A stretch of DNA of 64,000 nt from Pyrenophora tritici-repentis (GCF_003171515.1 NC_089394.1:1674001-1738000); one strand, 5' to 3'; shown: positions 53,318 through 64,000, numbered from the stretch's first letter. The notes: a model not told the origin generated them from the sequence alone. Translations and numbers: made by a program.

Positions 53318-54027
53318 ATGCGTGTCACTCTTTTACACAAACCATGCCGCTCGATCGTGGCATGGTCTTTTATAACAGTTATCATCACAGCATGGGACAC
53401 TGCTTTCATTATGCTTCGCCCTCATAGCTTACCAGGTGGTAAACTCGCAGTCTTCTTCAAACCCATGGCACAATGGGCTAAGATCGACTACTTGTATGGC
53501 GAGCAAGCATGGTTAGACAAAAATCCTTTGCCCACAGGAAAGGTTCTCGTTGGGTGCGTGGTGCAAAACTTGTACACGTTCTATCTGTTGGCTCTGCTCT
53601 CAGGAGACTCAATGGGTTGGCCGTTGAAGTCGAAGGGCATTAGAGGAGCCTCAGCCATCGCCGCGACTATGACTGGCCTAATCGCGGCCGTCATGCAGCT
53701 TACCACAGCATCATTCTACAGTATGTTTGTCTTTGCTCCATGCGTTGGAGGAAATACACTGAGAGAAGCCGTAGTCTCGGCAGAACTGGGATCCCCCGTG
53801 TTTTATGAGCAGACTTACTCAATCACCATCTGGCTCGTCGTAACGTAAGTCCTCAAAACATGACCGATCTAGCTTGGCTAATGCTAGAGTACAGCGTTTC
53901 GTATCTCATTGCCTCCTATTTCGTTGCGGGGCATTTCGTAAAGTACGCATTCGGTGTATGGAGATTCGACAGTGAGACGGAACAGTCTGACACTTTGATA
54001 ATGCACGATAGACGACACATACTGTAG
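53318..54027 (+). CDS. Multipass membrane protein of unknown function
   Basis: Exons 53318-53839 and 53890-54027 give 219 residues; the donor is GTAACG rather than the nearby GTAAGT because only the former keeps the frame. It starts MRVTLLHKPCRSIVAW, followed by four or five hydrophobic segments. The segment AWDTAFIMLRPHSLPGGKL then WAKIDYLYGEQAW is a pattern shared by small fungal polytopic proteins that I associate loosely with EXPERA/emopamil-like membrane proteins, but I cannot confirm that from motifs. No catalytic residues can be named. Confidence 0.6.
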
Positions 54028-54273
54028 GATGGTAATAGAACTATTATATCCATCAATCCTCCTGACATGTGATACATCGCTGTATGGCTCCACCGTGTCC
54101 TAGATACTGCGCGTGCCCAGCATCGGGTGCCCCGCACTAACCCGATTAGTCACCTGGGCAACACTCCAGCTTCTACATGCAGACCTAGCTGCCCCGCCGT
54201 ACCGCCATCTTCACACCTACGTCACTGATCACAACGCAACCACTACCCTACCCCAGCTGCCTACATAAACAGA

Positions 54274-54907
54274 ATGTCTTCCTCTTCCTCCAGTAACGCC
54301 CCCAAGGACGACGACATACCCTACTACAAACTTTTCCCAGACTTTTCCCAGCCTCCTGCTGAACCAAGCAAGACCGAAACAGCTTCACTCGAGGACGACG
54401 TCAAGAAGCTTGACGTAAAGGAGACCGACACACTAGAAGACCAGGTAGACGCTTACTGTCGCGAATTCCTGTATCTCGGTGGCCCAGAAGACTTTATCGG
54501 AAGCGAAACCAAGGAAGACAACGAGTCACTCCTCCTCAAGAAATATGCCGGTTCATCCAGCTGAAGAGACCGCCACTGGCAGTATGTACCATCTTCGCCC
54601 TGTCTGTCTTTACCTGGAGCAAGAAGCATGCTAACACACCATGCCAAGGCATCACCGACCAGGTTGCCAAGGACTCGTCTGATTCAACCGCATCTACGCA
54701 CCCGAACCACGATGTAGACACAGGCGCTACCTCTGGCGGCGGTGCAAGTGCCATGGCTCACAAAGCCCACCCGGTATACCTCGCTTGATCACATTCATAC
54801 ATGAGAAAATACTAAGGAACATGTAGGGCCCTGTCATGGCAGACAAGATGCCTGCCCCGGAGACCAAGGAAGACCTCAAGAAGAGGGCTGAGGAACTGAA
54901 CAAATAG
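54274..54907 (+). CDS. Small acidic hydrophilic protein, apparent frameshift
   Basis: Exons 54274-54581, 54649-54773 and 54827-54907. It starts MSSSSSSNAPKDDDIPYYKL and contains a helix LEDQVDAYCREFLYLGG. The frame stops at TGA (54562-54564) after ..KKYAGSSS, while the next frame continues GAAGAGACC.. into two well-spliced exons (ITDQVAKDSSDSTAS; GPVMADKMPAPETKEDLKKR, end EELNK). A single extra T near 54562 explains the break. Either the base is an error or the gene is newly broken; otherwise translation could start at the ATG at 54545. Function unknown. Confidence 0.6.
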
Positions 54908-55548
54908 CGTATTTGCCAACGCTCGGTGTGCGCTGCGTAGCGTATGGCGATCGGATCACTGCACAGGATGCAGCGAATGAGCACCTCATAGTAACATGAC
55001 CTAATGCACACATCTCTCTCATCTTGATTTTTTCTTGTGCAGTTTTTCAATACCAGGATTACACTTGCTATTGATAAGGCCGACTATCTCTCTTTCGAAG
55101 CACAAGCGTGTGGTCCTACTGAGGCCCGCGCGAGGCCAGCCCCCTGTCAAAGCTATCCTTCGCACCACTCACCGCAACCACAGCCTCTCCACCGCCATTG
55201 CTTCCGTCATCCAGTAAACCGGAAAGTTTCAGGTCAGGTCCGCTGGCATTGCGCATGCAGCATGCATGTGACGTGCTGCAGTCGACGTTGGCGTGCGACA
55301 AACATGATTTTTCGCAGGGTTTAACTGGCGGTGGCTAGAGCCCAACCACCCCGGTTCTGGGTAGAAAGTCGATATCAGCCCCCTCGTACCAACAAGTTCG
55401 TACGGATGGCTGGTACCCAGGCTTGTTTTCTGCTTCTCGTAGTCCATCTGCATTCCTTTGTTACTTTCGAGTTCGTATCTAACGTCTGCGTCTGGCCAGT
55501 AGTAGTGTGTGCCTTGTTTGAGCGAAAAGATCCCTACAGCTGTTCATC
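54908..55548. other. Intergenic, no gene supported
   Basis: A frame with a hydrophobic N-terminus (MAGTQACFLLLVV, 55406) is not continuous with the next gene and is probably chance. Confidence 0.4.
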
Positions 55549-56790
55549 ATGCGGAGTAGTTCCTCAGTATGGATTCTGAGCACAGTGCCGATGGGTGTAC
55601 TGGGTAGTGTACTATCGAGGTCTCATGATCTCAATAAAAGTGGGTTCATAGCATAGCAGCAATCATTCAATGTACTAACTTTACTAGCTACCACAGCTGA
55701 TGTATCACGACTATATGGCACCAGGCTCCCCACACCTATACAAGCGTCGCCTTGCCTATCCTCCAAGGGATATGAAACAGCAGCGAATTCTTCGACACCA
55801 ACTGCTTTTCCGTCATCAAATCCTTCGTCGCCGTATGCTGTAAATACCTCGTCACAATTACCGTCCTTCGCCTACTCGCCGCTGTCGCGCCCAACAATCT
55901 TGACATACTCATCGCCTACTTTGGCGTTTACCCCTGACCATACATTGGTTGTAACAGTAGTTGTCTCAAAGACAGTGTTCAACGCGCCAACATCGATCTC
56001 ATCGGCCAATTTGTATCCTGTATCTCAACTATCGACTCCAGGACCCTCATCACCTCAGCCTGAGATTAGCGCATTTGCTGCACCTAGTAGCTCCATCGGC
56101 ACATCATCAGCTATTCAATCTTCAGTATCCTCTATTGTCACAGACACCGAGGTTGCAGTGGCTCTACAAGTTAGCCCGACCATCAATCTTCCACTATTGT
56201 CCTCCATATTTTACGGGTCAGAGATCCTTCAGAGGTCCATTTCAGTCAGGACAACCACGGTGACCACGGTCGTAGTAATCAACATCACTATACCGGGTCC
56301 ACTCCCTACATCGTCGTTCGGCGCCATGCCAACAGCACCGACAACAGTCATCACTACTTCTGTAGCTGTACCCCCGTCACCATCTCTATCCGCGACAACA
56401 GCTTTTCCAGTGGCAACATCGGCCAATATTCCAGGGGTATCATTATCTGCCTCTGGTTCCATCTCACCCACAGATATCGCGCCTACTTCTGCAAATCCAT
56501 CAGAAGGTGCATCTACCGGTTTCCCAACTGTTCCACCATTCTCGTACAATCCCTCCGCATCCCGTGGCTCGGCTTCACCCATCACAAGGCCCACCCCTGA
56601 ACCCTCCAGCGCAAACGTTGCAGGATCCACGCTAGGTACCGCTACAGTATCCACTTCTACATTCATATCACAATATAGTGGTATTCCGCCTGCGCCGAGT
56701 GCAGCTGGAGCTTCCGGGGGTCTCAATGGGAAGGCCAAAGAAACGGTGTGGTGGGTAGTTTTCTGCGTTCCCTTCATGCTCCTGGCCTAG
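55549..56790 (+). CDS. Ser/Thr-rich GPI-anchor-type cell-surface protein
   Basis: Exons 55549-55639 and 55688-56790 (48-nt intron with ACTAAC branch) give 397 residues. The N-terminus MRSSSSVWILSTVPMGVLG is a plausible signal peptide. The body is rich in Ser, Thr, Pro and Ala with VTVVVSKTVF and RTTTVTTVVVINIT repeats, typical of heavily O-glycosylated fungal wall proteins. The C-terminus GGLNGKAKETVWWVVFCVPFMLLA has small residues, a spacer and a hydrophobic tail, as required for GPI attachment. An adhesin or wall-structural role is inferred from composition only. Confidence 0.65.
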
Positions 56791-57688
56791 GGTTTCCCCT
56801 TAGTCGGCTGAGCGACATTTACATATTTCTTACGATCTTCATGTTCTTCATGGTTACGATAATATCTTCATGTTTCGACGTATAGCGAGTGGGCGTTTTT
56901 TGTAGTTGAGCCATGCATATACCAGGGTTGCAGTTGTCAAGGGCGTTCATAGCAGGGTTAGATTTTGGGATGATTTTGAGTTGGAGAAGGAAGGACAAGG
57001 TGTATAGTCCTGCAAAATATTGCTAGATGAGATATAATGTATTAGCATCGTCTTACACTTGGGAACAGAATGTCCTTCGTCTTAATCTCCTTAGGTAGCT
57101 GTGAAGATGGATCAATCAAGCGGGAATGCTCCCTAGCTTCCGTAAGAGTCGTCGGAACTACGTCAGATTATCTTCGGTGGATTTAGTAGTCGAGAAGATC
57201 TGGGGTCTAGTATGCGGGGACTTTTGTTCTGCGAAGATCGGAAGTGGGGAAAAGGCCGGCTAACTTAGCACAGCCGCCAGTTCTTCCATCAATCAAATTT
57301 CAAGCACCACACGCCCAACCACACAAGATACCCTAATACAATGCGGAAATCATTGATATCAGCACAGCTACTATCCACCAGGATAACAAATGGCCTACGG
57401 ATATATATATATTACCAGGGAGTCCGCGGCGCTGGCCTGAGCTGTGTTCACATTTTTGTCAATGCGACCCTTGCTTGGGATGGCTAATATGCTGCAAAAT
57501 CGCCGTTTATTGGGCCGGTACCTTAATATATAAGAGCAGACTCGGGAGGTATTTGTCCGCTGTCCAGCATGGATTCTGCATCTATCCTTTTTGACGGTCC
57601 GTAGAGCCTAGCGGGAAAGTATAAGAGCAACAGTACCCTGTCTACAGCCCGATTCTTTGTCAAGAAAGCGCTTGTAATCCATCTCAAC
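56791..57688. other. Intergenic, promoter of GH3 gene
   Basis: No gene seen. AT-rich stretches (TATATATATATTA near 57400, TTAATATATAAGAG near 57525) lie upstream of the GH3 start. Confidence 0.5.
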
Positions 57689-60055
57689 ATGCGGCATTTC
57701 TTCTCTAATTCGGCCTCCTTCCTTGCTGGATGTGCTTTGCTCAACATCAGCAACGCATACGACCTTGTTCGAAGACAGCAAGCAGTGAATGCAACTTACA
57801 AAGATGCATCTGCCCCAGTCGAGGCCAGGGTAGCGGACTTGCTTTCGCGGATGACCATTGAAGAGAAAACTGCTCAGCTTATCCAAGGCGACATCTCCAA
57901 CTGGATCAATACAACCACGAATGCTTTCAATCAGACAGGTCTGGAATGGAACTTCAATGTCCGCGCGGGCCAATTCTATGTCGGCTATGCCATACCGCCA
58001 GACTGGATCAGTAATGGGATTAAGATCGGTCAAGACCATGTCATGCACAACACGACACTAGGAATACCAGCAATGGTTCAGACGGAGGCTATTCATGGTC
58101 TGTTAGTGGGCAACGCGACAATATATAACAGCCCAATTGGACAAGCGTGCTCATGGGATCCACAGCTGATCCACGACATGGCCGTGGCTATCGCGACCGA
58201 ATCGCGGTCTCTTGGAATCAATCAGCTTTTCGCACCACTCGCTGATCTAGCGCGTGAGCTGCGCTTTGGCAGAGTAGAAGAAACCTATGGTGAGGACGGA
58301 TTCTTGGCCGGTGAAATGGCCTACAACTACGTCAAGGGAGTGCAGAGCCTCAACGTCAGTGCTACTGTAAAGCATTTCGCGGGTTTCAGCGCCCCAGAGC
58401 AAGGCTTGAACACCGGACCAGTTCACGGCGGAGAAAGAGAGCTACGGACGACTTGGCTCCCACCCTTCAAACGTGCTATCATGGATGCAGGTGCATGGAA
58501 CATTATGGGCGCCTATCACTCGTACGATGGTATACCCTCCATTGCTGATGGCCATCTTCAAGAGACGATTCTTCGTGAAGAGTGGGGTTACAAGTACTGG
58601 CTCACTTCAGACGCCGGGGCAACAGATCGACTGTGCTGCGCCTTCAAGCTTTGCCGATGCAAGTCACAAGATGCACCAATTGATAGCGAAGCTGTAACGC
58701 TCATGGCTCTACCAAATGGCAACGACGTAGAAATGGGTGGAGGATCTTACAACTACGCTAACATTCCTCGCTTGATGAAAGAGGGTAAACTGGATATTGA
58801 AATTGTTAATAGGGCTGTGAGTCGTCAGCTTCGAGCCAAGTTTGAGATGGGTCTATTCGAAAACCCATACCCGGGTCTCGTTGCGAATCTGTCTCAATCC
58901 ACCATACACCCTGAAGAGCATGTTAAGCTCGCACGGACACTTGAAGCCGATTCGGTTGTTCTGCTCGAGAACAAAAACGCTACTTTGCCGCTGTCAAAGT
59001 CCGCCAATATCGCCGTCATCGGACCCATGGGTAACATCACCAACCTCGGGGATTACGTGGTATACCGCTCCCAGTATAACCCCACGAATGTGTCGCCCCT
59101 TCAAGGTATTATGAGCGCTTCCAAGGGCAAGGTAACATTTGCCCAAGGCTGTGAGCGCTGGTCAAACGACAAATCCGGATTCCTTGCCGCAGTCGCTGCT
59201 GCAGAAGCAGCTGACGTCGCAGTGGTTGTTGTGGGCACATGGTCTCGCGACCAGAACGAACTCTGGCAAGGTTTAAACGCCACGACCGGTGAACATGTCG
59301 ATGTTGCATCGCTCAACCTCGTCGGTGCAATGGGCGAGCTCGTACAAACAATCATCGAGACCGGCAAACCAACCATCGTCGTATACTCATCCGGCAAGCC
59401 CGTCACCGAGCCCTGGATCTCGGAAAACGCCGCCGCGCTCCTCCAACAATTCTACCCCGGCGAACAAGGCGGCAACGGTCTAGCCGATGTGCTCTTCGGC
59501 GACGTCACTCCCTCTGGCAAGCTCTCCGTCTCCTTCCCCTACGACGTCGGCACACTACCCGTCTACTATGACTACCTAAACTCCGGCCGCTCCACCGACC
59601 CCGGAGCCACCCTGGCAAACGGCACACTGAAATTCGGCCATCAATATGTCCTCAATACCCCCCAGCCCCTCTACGAATTCGGCTACGGGCTCTCGTACGC
59701 AAACTTCACTTACTCAAACGTCACGTTGTCGAAGACAACGGCCAGCGCGAGCGATATAGTGACTGCGATGGTGAGCGTGAAGAATACATCGCCCGTGGAC
59801 GGCAAGGAGGTTGTCCAGGTTTACGTGCAAGACGTATACGCCAGTGTTGTCGTTCCCAACATGGAGCTCAAAGGGTTCAAGAAGGTGATGATCAAGGCGG
59901 GCAAGACAGTGGATGTTAGCATTGACCTTGATGTGAGTAAATGGGGCTTGTGGGATCGCAAGATGCAGTATGTGGTTGAAAAGGGAGATTTTGTCGTACA
60001 TGTTGGGTCGAGTTCGAAGAATTTGAGAGGGAATGGCACGGTTACTGTTGTTTGA
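57689..60055 (+). CDS. Secreted GH3 glycosidase (beta-glucosidase/xylosidase type)
   Basis: Intronless, 788 residues. A signal peptide (MRHFFSNSASFLAGCALLNI, cleavage near SNA-YD) is followed by the GH3 N-terminal barrel: VQTEAIHGLL, FAPLADLARELRFGRVEETYGED, the catalytic-domain KHFAGFS and WLTSDAGATDR, whose Asp is the expected nucleophile. The GH3 C-terminal domain (VVLLENKNATLPL to QQFYPGEQGGNGLADVLFG) and a C-terminal fibronectin-III-like domain (SNVTLSKTT to LRGNGTVTVV) complete the three-domain form. Many NxS/T sites fit secretion. It hydrolyses terminal beta-linked sugars from plant or cell-wall oligosaccharides; glucose versus xylose specificity cannot be decided. Confidence 0.93.
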   Translation: MRHFFSNSASFLAGCALLNISNAYDLVRRQQAVNATYKDASAPVEARVADLLSRMTIEEKTAQLIQGDISNWINTTTNAFNQTGLEWNFNVRAGQFYVGYAIPPDWISNGIKIGQDHVMHNTTLGIPAMVQTEAIHGLLVGNATIYNSPIGQACSWDPQLIHDMAVAIATESRSLGINQLFAPLADLARELRFGRVEETYGEDGFLAGEMAYNYVKGVQSLNVSATVKHFAGFSAPEQGLNTGPVHGGERELRTTWLPPFKRAIMDAGAWNIMGAYHSYDGIPSIADGHLQETILREEWGYKYWLTSDAGATDRLCCAFKLCRCKSQDAPIDSEAVTLMALPNGNDVEMGGGSYNYANIPRLMKEGKLDIEIVNRAVSRQLRAKFEMGLFENPYPGLVANLSQSTIHPEEHVKLARTLEADSVVLLENKNATLPLSKSANIAVIGPMGNITNLGDYVVYRSQYNPTNVSPLQGIMSASKGKVTFAQGCERWSNDKSGFLAAVAAAEAADVAVVVVGTWSRDQNELWQGLNATTGEHVDVASLNLVGAMGELVQTIIETGKPTIVVYSSGKPVTEPWISENAAALLQQFYPGEQGGNGLADVLFGDVTPSGKLSVSFPYDVGTLPVYYDYLNSGRSTDPGATLANGTLKFGHQYVLNTPQPLYEFGYGLSYANFTYSNVTLSKTTASASDIVTAMVSVKNTSPVDGKEVVQVYVQDVYASVVVPNMELKGFKKVMIKAGKTVDVSIDLDVSKWGLWDRKMQYVVEKGDFVVHVGSSSKNLRGNGTVTVV

Positions 60056-60221
60056 GGGGTTGAGATGTCGAAGTGGGCTGTAACATCTCCTCAGTAGCCT
60101 TGTAAAGATACTAAATCCATTGGTACCCATCGATCCCATTAATCCCATCCCGTTAATTCCATCAACCCTATTAAGCCCATCGGCAACCATAGTCCACACT
60201 AATATCTCCACTATACTACTT

Positions 60222-61228
60222 TCAATCATCATCGGCAACAGCGTTTGAGAGGATAGCCAATGTAGCATTACGTTCCCTAACCACCTCTAACGAAGCTAAT
60301 AGAACCTCAACGTTCTCAGCCAACTTCCGATCTAGCCGTCTTGACAGCACCACGGTCTTCGACTGTTCAAGCTCACTAGAAACGGCATTCTTTGATTTCT
60401 CGCATAGACGAGCGAATGTCGCCTCACGTTATGTTTTCTTACTTCAGCTAACTCTGCTTCCTTCGACAGCACCAGTTTTTCGAGCGCATCGAGCTCCAGT
60501 TGCAAATTTGCTTGAAAAGCCGAGTAGTCAACCAGATACTCCTTTGCCCCGTTCCACTCTCTTGCCGATGTTCTGTTCGCCGAGTGTTTACTCAGGCCCG
60601 CGGTAAAGTGACTGAAGCCACCGGCATTGTGGATGTAACCTTCTGCCAGCTTCGTGAGCCCAATCTCAGAAATCTCCGCATGCTCCGGTAGCCAGATGAG
60701 ATAGATGCCGGCTTTTTGGATCTTATAGACCTTACTGACAGCGTTGCGAGTGGCGTGGAAGATGGCAGCCGTCAGGTTCATGATATAAGTGGAGCTGTTG
60801 TGGCGAGCATGGTCCTTGAGACGGTCCAGGCATCGCTTTGAGTACCCAATCTCCACCAGCGGATGCTGCATCGGCTTATCCCGATCCTCCAGTGGTACCG
60901 ATGCGATGCGTGCACGCAGTTGGTCGATGAAATGCACCGTCTCCTTGACATGTGCCGGGCTGTACCCCTCCATGTAGACTTTGTCATCAATCTGGGTGCC
61001 CGTCCTCCGGGCCCGCTGGGCCGTGAATGGATTCTTGTAGTCCCCAGGGTAGACTTGTAGCGTCCTGTTGAGATATCGGCGGAACCCTGACTGAGACTTG
61101 ACCAGCTTTATAGCCTTCTTCTTCGACCGATGTAGGCTATCGAACACATTGGCGTCCTCGAGGCACACGTGAAGGAACTTGAAGACCAACTCAAGACACG
61201 CCTTACCGATCACAAAGCCCAGATCCAA
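60222..61228 (-). CDS. Coiled-coil accessory-region protein, 5' end missing
   Basis: Exons about 61228-60443 and 60362-60222 (80-nt intron with GTAAGA donor). Splicing extends the helix (LEKLVLSKEAELAE then SKTVVLSRRLDRKLAENVEV) and ends ..AVADDD. The frame is open upstream to about 61322 but holds no ATG before 60973, so the true start is absent or in a lost exon. The globular part contains HPLVEIGYSKRCLDRLKDHA and IYLIWLPEHAEISEIGLTKL. I do not recognise a named domain. Lying among broken genes and repeats, it looks like a member of a multi-copy accessory-region family. Confidence 0.55.
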
Positions 61229-63343
61229 TCTATGACGGCCACCGCTACAAAGCAGTCGGCAGAGATTGTGGACCTCAAAAAGAACGTTGCCGACGCCAAC
61301 GCACTCGCCATAAAGCGACTAAGCGACGCCGACCGCGTTATATCGCGGGCCAGAGGGATGACGCAGCGTTTCGAGGCGCCTGAAGACACTCGTACCAACC
61401 TTCAGATGGTGCTCGCAATCAGTCCGGACAATCCCAAGGCGGTCGATGATCGCTGGTATCGTCACCTAGCAAAAGGCATGTCGTCACTTGGTCCGTTAGA
61501 GACGATCCGCGCCGAGCTTCGTCGAGTCGGCAAGGATATCCCCTTGAAAGAGCTTGGTAACACTATCAAAGAACTCGTCGACACCGTCGAAGCCACCAAG
61601 CAACCCAGCGACGACGGACGAGAGTTCGCGATTACCATGGCCATGCAAGGACGCCTGGACTTCTGGAGCACACACCACATGCTGTTACCAGTATTTACAC
61701 TGATCGCTCAGTATTGCCACGGCGTGATCAGTCCCATGAACTTCGGCCAGGACTTGGACGACGCGCGACAAAAACTCTACAACAAACTAGCCGCCGGCAC
61801 ATGCCATTGGTCACTGGTATAAGAAGCCGAAGTATGGCAGAACTACAACGCATCGATAAGAACGGTGACTACCGTTACATCGATACGCTGTTTGACAACA
61901 TTGGACGAAGCGGAAAGATCAAAGACATCGCCAAGATTCCTGCCGACCTAGTTGACCGCCACCGCAACGAGCCTGGTAAGTTTACCCTAGGACCCACACA
62001 GAGACTGTGGAAAGCTCTACGAGCCGTGTTAGACGCCGATCAACGAGTATACACGTTCAGCGACGATACCCAAGAGCTTCAAGTACAACGCCCGGGGCAG
62101 TACCAATCCACCCAGTCCCCCACCGAAAGCTCCACCAAGTCCTCTACCCACACACCGCCCTACACAATCCTTTACCGAACAAGCAGTCATTTCCTCTCCC
62201 TTCACAGGATCCGTTACCGATCGTCAGATACAATCACCTATAAGGCACCCTAACAAGTCGTCAGTCCCGTCTCTGAAACGACAATCTCCTTTTTGTAATG
62301 GCCCCACAACCGACAATATGCCACTCTCCTTTCAACGGACTGCAGAACCGACAACAACATATTCGCCAAGCGATCACTGGTCGACGACGGAGGTAGCGAC
62401 AACCAGTCGGGAAACTGATGGGCACTCCTTTGGGAGATAAGCCCCAGTCGTACAAAGCCGACATCGAGAGCGAGGCTAAAAACCTTGACTATATAAACAT
62501 GGACTTTGGCCTCCCAGGCCTTACCGAAAGGTCCATTCAACATGCCGCCGGCATCACAGTGCATCGAACGAGAGGTCCAGCGCTACCTCAAACCCCCGCA
62601 CATACCTAAGGTGTCCAAAACGGCATCCAGCAAAACTGACGACGACACGTATGCAAGGTCCGGCGGGAATGTATGCTGGGATAGCATTGAGTCGCCCTTG
62701 GACACAGGAAAGGTGGGAATCTAAGAGCCAAGTACTGCACAAAAGTCTATCGCGAAAAGTCTCGGATCCGCACCCAAGAAGTGGATGGTGGACGCCAATG
62801 GGAACCGTGAACACCTCCACGACACTCCCTCTCGCACCCGCTCAAGAACTCTCTTGGAGTTCATGACTCCCACACCATTGTTATCAGATCCTACACGCCA
62901 AGGAAAACCCGCGTTCGAGTTCGGTCAGGCCAGGCCGTTGGTCGGTGCGGACCAGCGTGGTCCTCCCTATCCCTCTCAACCGCACACAAGCAGCGAAGTC
63001 ATGCCCCCTGTGTAAGAATGGGCGGTCGAGAGGCCATACCATCATTCACGATTTCACGCTTGGACCGAATGCCATCGAGCCATACATGTTCTCGTGGGCG
63101 GGCATATGGACTGAGCAGTCAAGAAACCGAGGCTCTTCGAATGCTACACCCAGGCAGCGAAAGACAAAGAAGGTCGAGGAAGATGGCAAGAAGGTCGACG
63201 GTGAGGTTGAAGATAGTGTTGATGAAGAGGAGGAAGGTGGCCGCGAAGAGGGGACCGTTGGCGAGGGTGGGACTGCTGATCGGTTTGGAGAAGACGACGA
63301 GGATGTGTTTCCTCTTGAAGGCGGCGGAGATGATGACGAGTAG
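61136..63343 (+). pseudogene. Broken coiled-coil locus
   Basis: Open from 61136 after a TAG, with no ATG until 61232: coiled coil (VLEAHVKELEDQLKTRL, KQSAEIVDLKKNVADANAL) then a helical domain (DRWYRHLAKGMSSLGPLETI) ending at TAA 61822. The next frame carries on with MAELQRIDKNGDYRYIDTLF (61834), and further frames with EREVQRYLKPPHIPKV (about 62560), KKWMVDANGNREHLHD (about 62775), CPLCKNGRSRGHTIIHDFTLG (about 63003) and a Glu/Asp/Gly-rich end at 63343. Codon-like continuity across frames suggests one or two former genes broken by small indels, although unrecognised introns could explain some joins. No function assigned. Confidence 0.4.
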
Positions 63344-63447
63344 CCTCGATTTTTGGATCCTGCCGACGGTCTAGGGCGAGATTACCAGAGATAATAGACT
63401 GGAGAAGTGTTCTATCCATCAAGCGCAAGATGTTGTGCATGACATAT

Positions 63448-63617
63448 TGTCGAGACGCGGTGAGAGCCTTCACTAGTATTCACGGTGAATCAGGCTTCCC
63501 GTGCTCTGATTGGCCAGGCACTGATTAGTCAGCTGCTCCGTGCGCGCACCATAGATATTCTCCCTTCTCCCGTAGCTCCAATACAACAAGTTCACGCACG
63601 TTTCTCCACCTTCATCA
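63448..63617 (-). mobile_element. Solo LTR, family 2, copy 2
   Basis: 170 bases, inverse of the 47029 copy with about one difference in ten, with ends TGTCGAGACG..CACCTTCATCA and a perfect 5-bp duplication CATAT (63443-63447 and 63618-63622). Confidence 0.88.
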
Positions 63618-63622
63618 CATAT

Positions 63623-64000
63623 GCCGCCCATTCCATGTCGTCAACGTACAGTGCCTTCCTCTCTGCTAGCCGTTGCTGTATCTCCTCCTCCATGACGGCC
63701 GCTGCCAGTCGCTTGGTGCCACCAAACAGAGCAAGCAGATCGCTACCTTACAGACAGATGCCGACGACTACAAGGCTAGGCTCAAGACTGAACACGCCGC
63801 ACATGTCAGATGCCGAAGCTGGTACAGCAAGACGGCCAAAGAGCTTTCCGATGCGAAACAGCAGTATCGGTAGCTCGTACATACCGAAGACGTAATCCGG
63901 GAGTCGGAGACGGAGCTTCGCGACATCAACACGAGCCTGCGACAGAGTTTAGACGAGGCGCTTAATGCCAAAGAAATCGCTCTTACCGAAGTTTCGGCGG
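63623..64000 (+). pseudogene. Coiled-coil gene fragment, cut by window end
   Basis: A frame with heptad-like pattern (KQSKQIATLQTDADDYKARL, KTAKELSDAKQQYR) meets TAG at 63873 and continues in frame as LVHTEDVIRESETELRDINT and LDEALNAKEIALTE to the window edge. TAG in place of CAG would explain the stop. It resembles in style, not clearly in sequence, the coiled coil at 61136. The solo LTR immediately upstream may have separated it from its start. Confidence 0.4.

Noticed and set aside
54908..55548. Secreted small protein starting MAGTQACFLLLVV
   Set aside because: The frame ends without introns or conserved pattern and overlaps the promoter of the surface-protein gene.
47029..63617. The two inverted 170-bp repeats as ends of one 16-kb transposon
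   Set aside because: Each has its own 5-bp target duplication and LTR-type TG..CA ends, so they are two separate solo LTRs.
1..64000. tRNA or rRNA genes, CRISPR arrays and telomere repeats
   Set aside because: I looked for cloverleaf-type GGTTCRA arms, regularly spaced repeats and TTAGGG arrays and saw none; a covariance-model scan was not possible here.

Overview
This is nuclear DNA of a filamentous ascomycete. The genes have short introns (about 44-95 nt, GTAAGT-like donors, CTAAC or CTGAC branch points). The families present (Hsp12-like, fibroin-3-type protein, AsaB/CmcJ-like oxidase, NACHT-C2H2 protein) and the transposon load fit a Dothideomycete, most likely Pleosporales; that placement is inference. 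Exon coordinates below were built by hand from splice motifs and reading-frame continuity, without transcripts.

Region 1 (1-28,025) is gene-bearing euchromatin: a Hsp12-like stress protein, a Wbp11-type splicing factor, an unknown conserved protein, an SDR oxidoreductase, an MFS transporter, a small tail-anchored protein, argininosuccinate lyase, a GTPase-like/RasGEF fusion, an amidohydrolase, two low-complexity proteins, two adjacent paralogues that share only a C-terminal motif, and a DUF2470 membrane protein.

Region 2 (28,360-47,200) is a transposon cluster around two resident genes. A Rad5/Rad16-type SNF2 helicase carries two identical, oppositely oriented 128-bp hAT-type MITEs in two of its introns. 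An NLR-like gene (NACHT plus C2H2 fingers) is split in codon 9 by an intact Ty1/Copia element with identical LTRs and a CGTTC duplication. Beside it a Tc1/mariner element, killed by Trp-to-stop transitions, contains an intact 3.08-kb hAT transposon and a third MITE. A solo LTR follows.

Region 3 (47,400-60,060) returns to host genes: an AsaB/CmcJ-like oxidase, a decayed membrane-protein gene, a fibroin-3-like protein with YNQQ repeats, a multipass membrane protein, a small acidic protein with an apparent frameshift, a GPI-type cell-surface protein and a secreted GH3 glycosidase.

Region 4 (60,220-64,000) is a broken accessory region. Two coiled-coil genes lie head-to-head, neither with a start codon at the junction, followed by frame-broken ORFs, a second solo LTR of the same family as the one at 47 kb, and a third coiled-coil fragment running off the window.

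The most interesting points are the inverted intronic MITE pair, which could pair in the pre-mRNA around exons 2-4 of the helicase, and the layered insertion history in which old elements and some host genes carry C-to-T-type stops while the newest elements are intact.
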